The notes under the pieces were generated by a model. The model did no database searches, was not told where the DNA came from, and saw only the letters and a list, made by a program, of their open reading frames with translations. A stretch of DNA of 64,000 nucleotides from Andrena cerasifolii. Taxonomy: Eukaryota; Arthropoda; Insecta; Hymenoptera; Andrenidae. The stretch lies in NCBI RefSeq assembly GCF_050908995.1, contig NC_135129.1, positions 2,356,001-2,420,000 of the forward strand, given 5' to 3'. Shown here one piece after another: positions 56,438 to 64,000 of the stretch (position 1 is the stretch's first letter; each line of letters begins with the position of its first letter). The position numbers and the translations under genes were made by a program.

Positions 56438-59240
56438 CAGTCTATTTATCGACCAAAGAAAAGAATCGTTAAGCATTTTTAAATTTTCGAGTAAAGAGTA
56501 TAAGCACAACTCTCAAAATAATAAAATAACAAACGAGTAAATAATGCGATGGTTCACTTAAACCACCTGGATTCTGAAGGAAATCAACATACAAAGATTA
56601 CTTATGCGTTTCGTTTAAATCTCCCCCAGTTATCAACACGTGAAAACACGATAAACACTGTATCAGAATTGATCGAAATTGCTATCATTACCGCCGTTAC
56701 TCCTCTCCCATTGTAACTCGCTGGTCAAACCCTCCACGCGTTACATCATATTAATCTCCTCCCCAAAAACGTGCTTTATCATCGATATCGAACGACCACG
56801 ATATCCATAGGAGACGAGATTCATCTGCAGACTACGCGACTCGTAAAGTCCTCTAAAATGCACACTGGCTGTGCCACAAATTTCGCGAACCAATCGTTCC
56901 ACAGTTTCGCTAGAACTCGCGTGCAAATGAAAAGCTTTGAAAAAATACAATCACCTCTCACGTTCTCCCCACAGCTTCCCTTACCCCCCTTTCTTTATGC
57001 CATTTCTCGTTGATAAAAAATCATATCGCAATTTTACAAATGATTTTCACAAAACTCAAAACAAATTCTCTGTAACTTCTTCGAAAATATATCCTGCTCG
57101 TGTCTCAATTTTCTCATTTAGAACAAATCGAATTAAATGTAGAATCAGTACGAACTTCTTAAATTTTGGATTTTAGATTCTGGATCTTAGATTTTGTGTT
57201 AAGTGATGCCCTAATGTAATATGAGACAATTAGTTCTTAAAAGAAGATTACTTCTCGAAAAGAATAAGTGCTCTGAAAGTGATTGTAAAGAGTACCCAAG
57301 TGGAAAAATAAAATAATTCGAAAGCAAGCTTAAAAATTGACTAAGTGTTTCGTCGACAATCAACAGTCACGTTTGCTTTCGCAGAAAGACGATAGGCGTA
57401 TACCTCCACGTCGGCCAAACTAACCATTAACGGGATTCCTCGTTTCCAAAATGGACTTAATTACGTCGAAAGACGAGAAACAAATCTCGGGGGTGAAAGT
57501 TTACGTACTTTTTCCAGGGTTATAAAGAAGCCTGCTGGCTGGCAAACGTTCTACGGCTCTCGCGTAAGCGGATTAGAGATTAGAAAAAAAGAAGGAGATT
57601 TCAAAGGGTCCCGGCAGAAGGGTTGCGCTTTTACGGTATCGTCAATTTTTATATCGGTGGAAATCTGTCCGCGCGCGAGCAACCGTTGCCTCGCGCGGAC
57701 GTTCGGCTTCGGAATCCTCGAATTAACCCCTTCGACACCTTCCTCCCCCGCCAGCTGGGAAAAAATCAAGCTTCTGCTGCAGGTAAGTGATTCGCCAGAT
57801 TAAGCATTTTAGTGCCTTTTTAAGGGACTAGGCTTGCTTGCTTTAATCTGTGACCCTTTGTGCTCAGGGGGAACCCTTCGTTTCTCACAACCAATACTCG
57901 CACTTCGGCCGTAAAATAGAATTACACCGTTAAAAAAATTAGGCACACAACTACGAAGTTCGTGTCGAGAGTAACAAGAATTGAAATCTAGATGCAATTA
58001 AATAAATTCTCTAACATTGTCCTTGTATATTCTGTTCCTCTAAATATAAAATCTCTGTTGTAGCCCTTTGATTACAGAAGTTGGAACACTATGCGCACGC
58101 CGTGTGCGGGACTCCTTCAGTCCCATTTGTTCACAGTACTCACTGAACGCCCATCGGCGATCCCCGCACGGTGTAAAGTCTAAAAAATAGTTTCAAAGAA
58201 ATCTTGTTTATAAAAAGTATCACCGATTTTCTCCGTGAGAATTAACACAACGGTTGCTCGAAAATTCCAGGGAAACAATGCCCACAGTTCCACTTTTGCG
58301 ACTTCTTCGGGGACCGTTCTCTATTCGGTTTGCCGGCCGTGTAACGGGGCGTCGGGTATTTAAATTCGACCAGGGGCCCCAGTTTCTTTTGGAGCGCTCA
58401 GAGGGTACGGGTCGGAATAGAGAAAAAAGTGCTCCAGATTTAACAGCTAGTTGTATTTCAACGGCAACGTCGTTACTGCACCGCCGTAAAAGACGAGAAA
58501 ACTGTCCACCGTTTTTGAGGGAAAGGGACGGGGTGGAAAAAAGGAAAGTTCGGGAAAAAGATTGATACCGTTTCCGTTGTCGTTGGATGGCAATAAAGAC
58601 CGATAAGTTTGCTGACCTGGGGGGTGAAATATGGCCCCGAATGGTACCGTTGCTCCAGATTCGGTTTGAGGTCGAAATTACACGAAATAAAGTTTTACAC
58701 CTCGTTACACCACCAGGTACCTCGGCTACGCCCCGACTTTGCCTCAGTTTCCCTCGACTTTCTTCCCAAATAAAGGAGATCAGCGAGGAATTAAGTCCCG
58801 TCGATTCGTAGTCGAGCGGCGTGCGCACGCTATAACGAATCTACTGTTTTCTTCTCTGAGAGGGTTGAAATTAATGATTGAATTAGGTGGTATTGCTTAA
58901 TTAAAAATAATTGGTCTGTTAACATTTTTTGTAAATGCAATATAGAGGGGAACAAACGCTTTGACTTAACAGCCAGAGGTATTAATTTAACAATTAGTAA
59001 AAATTTCGGGAAAATTTATTTACATCTCTTCATTTCTTCTAATCATTCTTCTTCTTCTTTTCTAAATTTGTATAAAATAGTGTCCCCCTCTTTATCTGTT
59101 ATCTTGTAACTCAGGAACTAATACAGTACCGAAAATATTTATCGTATCACTCGAATGGGTATCACTTATATCCTGCTACAAAAATATTATTGCGAAATTT
59201 ATTTATTGCTAAAATGTGTAGACCACTATCGAGCCCAAAA
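56438..59240. other. Intergenic, no gene seen
   Basis: The longest frame is 202 residues on the minus strand (58220-58828) in GC-rich DNA. It has no recognisable domain, and the opposite strand is also largely open, so it is not called as a gene. Confidence 0.45.
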
Positions 59241-59615
59241 TACCTACAAGGGAAGATCCCGAACCCGAAGATTAAAAAAATTCTGAAACTTTGTGAATAT
59301 GTAGGTGATTTCCTCCTGATTAAAATGCAATTTTTGTTTGCTGCCCAAAATCACTCGAAGGGGGTGAAATTAACCCCCGAAAATTCGGCTATTTTCCGAT
59401 TTTGTGCTATAACTCGCGAAATGTAAGAGATTGAAAAACAGTTTCAAGTCAAAAATCACTTCTTTTAATTAGATCTATCATTTGGTAAAAAAATTATTTT
59501 ACAGTTCACGAGTTATAACAGAAAATCGGGAAATAACCGGATTCTCAGGGGTCAATTACACCCCCTTAGAGTGAATTTGGTCAGCAAACAAAAATTGCAT
59601 TGTAATCGCTATGAA
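59241..59615. mobile_element. Fold-back element, truncated copy
   Basis: It matches the element at 53337 from TACCTACAAGGGAAGATC through GCAATTTTTGTTTGCTGCCC and into the right arm (CCCCCTTAGAGTGAATTTGG...GCATTGTAATC), but lacks the final 65 bp or so of the right arm. Non-coding. Confidence 0.82.
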
Positions 59616-62017
59616 AAGCCCACTACGTAACTTTCAGCGTGATGCAATAAATATTTCCAGTAGATCAATTTCAATTTTATTTATCTCATGTGCCGAACAA
59701 TTCTCGAGGAAGATTTTAGGCTATTCAACTTTCTGGCTTTACCAGCGGGGGTGTTTCTAGGCCCAACAGCAAGGATCAAATGTGATCCTTGACTGTGTGT
59801 ATAGTAGTCAATTCCTTTACTTTTACAACGATGTTTGTAGTTGTGTTGCAGCTTTGCCTGCTGTAGTTTTTAATTGTATTACTAATTCAAATTTATTCGC
59901 TATATATTATAACCTATATAATCTTTTGTACCAACTAAAATTTCATTTAAGAGCCTAAGGCTTGGTAATCTTTTTAGCGTAAAAACTCATCGAAACCTCT
60001 ATGACAAACATAATTGCATCGATCGCATATGTAACCTTATTGGAAATTGGTTATTAAATAAATGAGCCTTTTATATTTTAGTTTTATTTCACGACTAGGA
60101 AATAATGTCTTTCTAACACGGTATACCGAACAGAAGTGAGCTCTTCTCTAACAACAGACTGTTTTATCACCGTTGCTGGATATTGAAAGAAAAAGACGCT
60201 CTACAGACGTATCATTATCTTTTACTATATTCAGGTTTCCCTGAATGTTGAATCACCTTTGCCATTTAATAATTATAGTAATCCAACAAACCATGCTAAT
60301 TCTTATCACGACCAACTTGACTTTTTCTCCGATTCAATAGGTAAGATCCGTACAGAGCTTTTACGTCTGTCGCGTTGAATGCCTCATATTGTATATTCAT
60401 GCTTTTCTTTATTCCTTTTCTTTTTCTCTCTGTCTTTCTTAATTTGCGTCTTTTTCCTACCTGATTTTGAAATTAATTGCACCAAAGGGTTGCCTAACTA
60501 GTTTATTGTAATTAAAATTAAAATTAAAAATTAAAATTTACATCAGCTAAGTAGTATACAATATAGTTTTTTTCAGAATGGAGCTGTCTTTTAATCCCAA
60601 CCTCACCTTAACTTTCTTATCACACAAGATACCCTTTCTTCCAATTAGTTACAGAGGTTAATTTAAAGGTACTGTTTTCACGTCGAAGTTTTCTAAAAAG
60701 CATCCAAAGTATTGTCTAAGAATCCCCGTAAATAAACATTTACTTCGAAAACAAACGAAATTTGGAGTCCACTTTATACAACAGAAAAATCTCGCTCACA
60801 ATTCGTACAAGATAAATAAGAAATCCAAAACCCTAGAAAAAGAAAAACTAGGCACCAACAATATAAAATCCCGCGCTCGCACGTTGTCAGTTTTGATGGC
60901 CGAATAAGAAATTGAAGCGAGAATTATCGTGTTCGCGGTATGCCGTCCCATGCATATTTAATTCCGCAAAATACGCACTGTCGCTGGCCTGCGCAGCCGG
61001 AAGGAGCAATTTTTTCACGGGTCCACTGTAGGATGAATTAAAGGCGAATCAAAGCGTGCTGTGGGGTTTGTTCATCGGCGGAAGAGCGTCGTTAAAGATT
61101 AACCTTAAGCGCGAGTTTCGGTGTCGTCGTAAACGTCGAACGGCCCGCGGCGTGCAAAAATTATTAGCAATCTCCGATGGAATTTTCGGCGAGCATCGCC
61201 CCGCGGAGATTGCCGAACCCGCCGGACTTTTCGTCCAATGATTTATCGGTCGCAGCCGAACTAACGTATTCGCGGCGCGCGGAAAATAAACGGGGGAATA
61301 GACGACTAAATTCAATCTGATCGAGCCTGACAATGCCCGACATACCTGCTTAGAATACTCCTACCTGCCCGAACAATGCCCCTGTCCGCGAAAGAAGCAC
61401 GGAATTCTCGGGAAGTCGTTAAAAAAAGTTGCTTTGACAGCGCCATAATTCGATACTAATTTCCCCCAACCGAAGCTATTATCCTGCAGTAAATGTTAAT
61501 ACAACGGGCACGCACGTATACAGTATGGTATACAATGCTAATGGTGCGCGCCAAAGCCAGTTAAAGTGGCCTGAACGCCACTCCCAAAGTGTAATACAGT
61601 TCCTTAATAGTGTGGGAGGAGTTACAACTGTTGAAATTAAGATATTAGATTTAACGTTGTAGGAGCTTCAAAAAATGGCGAGTAACATTAATTTCCTTCT
61701 TCAATCGGACGATAAATAAATATTATAATTACTATAGTCTCGCGGTAAAAATGAAGCAAGTTTTATTTCAGGCATTAATCAACAACGGATTATCCCTACA
61801 CTATGCATTTTTTTTGCAAAGAAAAATAGATGATAATGTAGGTTTTGCTTGTGAATCCGGGGAAAATAATGATAAAAATTTTCGTGTCACTGTGGATAAG
61901 TGTGTGTGTGTTTTATTGAAAATAAAGGACGTGCATCATATCTGCTGCATCGTGCAGTGCGAGTACGTTTAATGCAAGTGCTTTATTTATTACTAGCTTT
62001 ACTACTCGGCTTCGCCT
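59616..62017. other. Intergenic, no gene seen
   Basis: AT-rich except for a GC-richer patch at about 60940-61400, where frames are open on both strands (61 and 94 residues) without known domains. Confidence 0.45.
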
Positions 62018-63945
62018 GAAATTTAGATTCTGATTTTGTAAAAAAAAAATTTTTTTTATTTTCCTCTGTGAAAATAGTCACGTTTGTCTGGATTAATTAG
62101 GCATAATGAGCTGAGGCACAGAGATTAGCTGGCCATACACGGAGAGATTTCCCGGCGGTTTTCTCCGTCGCGTTTCAAGTCGGCGGACTTAACTGCATGT
62201 CTATGAAGGATTTATACCGTCACGGTTCTCGTGACAAACTTCAACCGCGTGACAAAACAGTTGATCAACATTAACGTGCAGTTTCTGTCCGCAGATAAAA
62301 CCGACAGGTCGAAATTGAAAAAACTGAAAAATCTTACTATTATCCACCCACGGGGAGGTTTCCTCGCGTTCTTCATCCGTCGCGTTTGAAGTCTGCGAAT
62401 TTAACTGCATGTTAGTGGTGCATGTCTATGATCGATTTACCGTCACAGTTCTCGTGACAAACTTCAACCCCATTCAAGTCTGTATGACAACTGAGAAAAC
62501 TTTCAACAAGACGAAAGTCCACAGTTTCGATGAAATCCGCGGATAAACTAACGGTTTTCATCCATTAACACGCAGTTTTATCTGTGACCGATTTATCCAA
62601 CGTGATTTGTCTGTGAACTTTCGTTGTATGTTAGTGGGTATTTGTAGGTTTGATTCACCGCAGACTTTGATCGCGGGTTTGTCCGCGATGGATGAAGACC
62701 GCGGTGAAACCTCTCCGTGTATGGCCAGCTATTATCGTTTGAAAGTTTTTTGGCGACACACAAACATAGAGAAGGTTTCTGCTTTATATATTAAGATGAA
62801 ATTATACACAGCAATCGTGATTTTTGTTCATACAAAAATTCACTAATTTTTAGTAGTTTAGCAATGTAAATATGTATTTTGCACTTCTCGTCCGTCCGCG
62901 TTGATCAACAAAGTTTATACTACTTTTACAACTAATCGCAATATCGGTTGAATGCCAAACTGCGGGATATAATAGTACCTATTTAGAGAGTAACTACGTA
63001 GGGAACTAAGTAGTAATATGTTTAAAAGAGTCAATCCCGAAATTTAGATTCTGACTTGGAAAAAAAATTTTTTTTTGTTTATTTTCCTCTGTGAAAATAG
63101 TCTCATTTATCTGGATTAATCAGGCATAATGAGCTGAGGCACAGAGATTATCGTTTGAAAGTTTTTTGGCGACACACAAACACAAACATATAGAAGCTTT
63201 CTGCTTTATATATTAAGATGAAATTATACACAACAATCATGATTTATGTTTATACAAAAATTCACTAATTTTTAGTAGTTTTGCAATGTAAATATGTATT
63301 TTGTAGGGAACTAAGTAGTAATATGTTTAAAAGAGTCAATCCCGAAATTTAGATTCTGATTTTGTAAAAAAAATTTGTTTATTTTCCTCTGTGAAAATAG
63401 TCACATTTATCTGGATTAACCAGGCATAATCAGCTGAGGCACAGAGATTATCGTTTGAAAGTTTTTTGGCGACACACAAACACACAAACATATAGAAGCT
63501 TTCTGCTTTATATATTAAGATGAAATTATACACAACAATCATGATTTATGTTCATACAAAAATTCACTAATTTTTAGTAGTTTTGCAATGTAAATATGTA
63601 TTTTGTAGGGAACTAAGTAGTAATATGTTTAAAAGAGTCAATACCGAAATTTAGATTCTGATTTTGTAAAAAAATTTTGTTTATTTTCCTCTGTGAAAAT
63701 AGTCACATTTATCTGGATTAATCAGGCATAATCAGCTGAGGCACAGAGATTATCGTTTGAAATTTTTTTGGCGACACACAAACACACAAACATATAGAAG
63801 CTTTCTGCTTTATATATTAAGATGAAATTATACACAGCAATCATGATTTTTGTTCATACAAAAATTCACTAATTTTTAGTAGTTTTGCAATGTAAATATG
63901 TATTTTGTAGGGAACTAAGTAGTAATATGTTTAAAAGAGTCAATG
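62018..63945. repeat. ~303-bp tandem repeat, about four units, first unit interrupted
   Basis: Units are anchored by GAAATTTAGATTCTGA at 62018, 63039, 63344 and 63646; the last repeats run to about 63945. Spacing is about 305 and 302 bp for the later units. The first interval is 1021 bp because a 603-bp transposon (62128-62730) and about 110 bp of extra unit-specific sequence (about 62880-62997) are included. Shared blocks include AGGCATAAT(G/C)AGCTGAGGCA and AAGTAGTAATATGTTTAAAA. The array may continue past the window end in diverged form. Confidence 0.9.
62128..62730. mobile_element. Non-autonomous transposon inserted in one tandem unit
   Basis: Ends GCTGGCCATACACGGAGAGA (left) and, reversed, AGCTGGCCATACACGGAGAG (right). 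The flanks read CACAGAGATTA before and ATTATCGTTTG after, while the uninterrupted sister units (around 63145, 63449, 63750) read CACAGAGATTATCGTTTG; this defines the empty site and a 3- or 4-bp duplication (TTA or ATTA). The interior holds two related direct blocks (about 62160-62250 and 62370-62470, both with TTAACTGCATG and TCTCGTGACAAACTTCAACC). Non-coding. Confidence 0.9.
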
Positions 63946-64000
63946 CAGAAAAATTGTCCCTGGTTCTCTTTTATTTTGAACTTAAAGGTGGCGTATCAGA

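Noticed and set aside
58220..58828. 202-residue minus-strand frame as a gene
   Set aside because: No recognisable domain, Arg/Ser-rich as expected from GC-rich non-coding DNA, and plus-strand frames of 103 and 74 residues cover the same bases.

Overview
This window is nuclear DNA from an insect, most likely a hymenopteran. The evidence is short introns with GT/AG borders, two conserved eukaryotic genes with clear insect-type sequence, no bacterial gene organisation, and a host-encoded ankyrin protein ending in a PRANC-like domain, a combination known from parasitoid wasps. The order is inferred, not proven.

Genes. All convincing coding sequence lies in the first 15 kb and on the + strand. 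A sulfide:quinone oxidoreductase gene (8 coding exons, 4679-7222) is followed about 700 bp later by a coatomer zeta-subunit gene (5 coding exons, 7923-10459). Next comes a single-exon gene for an 861-residue ankyrin-repeat/PRANC-like protein (12054-14639) with its own TATA box. A decayed, partly inverted copy of that gene lies just downstream (about 14876-15210). The first 2.7 kb may be the 3' UTR of a gene outside the window, but this is weak. No functional link between the three genes is implied.

The remaining 49 kb (15-64 kb) holds no gene I can support. It is a dense layer of short non-autonomous DNA transposons and the tandem arrays inside them. Many elements could be delimited from terminal inverted repeats and target-site duplications (TSDs): hAT-like elements with 8-bp TSDs (5967-6246, 20101-20604, 35226-35549, 36912-37117, 47446-48621, and a copy at 50710-51212 without a clear TSD); TA-flanked MITEs (31271-31564, 36389-36738, 42106-42361); a TTA-flanked Harbinger-like element (5900-6536); a TTAA-flanked piggyBac-like element (23964-24687); an 11-bp-TSD Mutator-like element (11385-11635); and several long fold-back elements. 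Nesting is common.

The most striking object is a 3.7-kb array of about 62 copies of a 59-bp monomer (26337-30155). It sits behind the terminal repeat of a small palindromic MITE that also occurs alone at 23676-23868. The minus-strand monomer has no stop triplet in any phase, so all three minus frames are open for about 3.8 kb and spell the same 59-residue repeat. This follows from the repeat length and composition and is not by itself evidence of a protein. Variant monomers show a higher-order duplication of about 1 kb inside the array. Similar expansions of 17-bp, 21-bp and 136-bp units inside other non-autonomous elements suggest that transposon interiors repeatedly seed tandem arrays in this genome.
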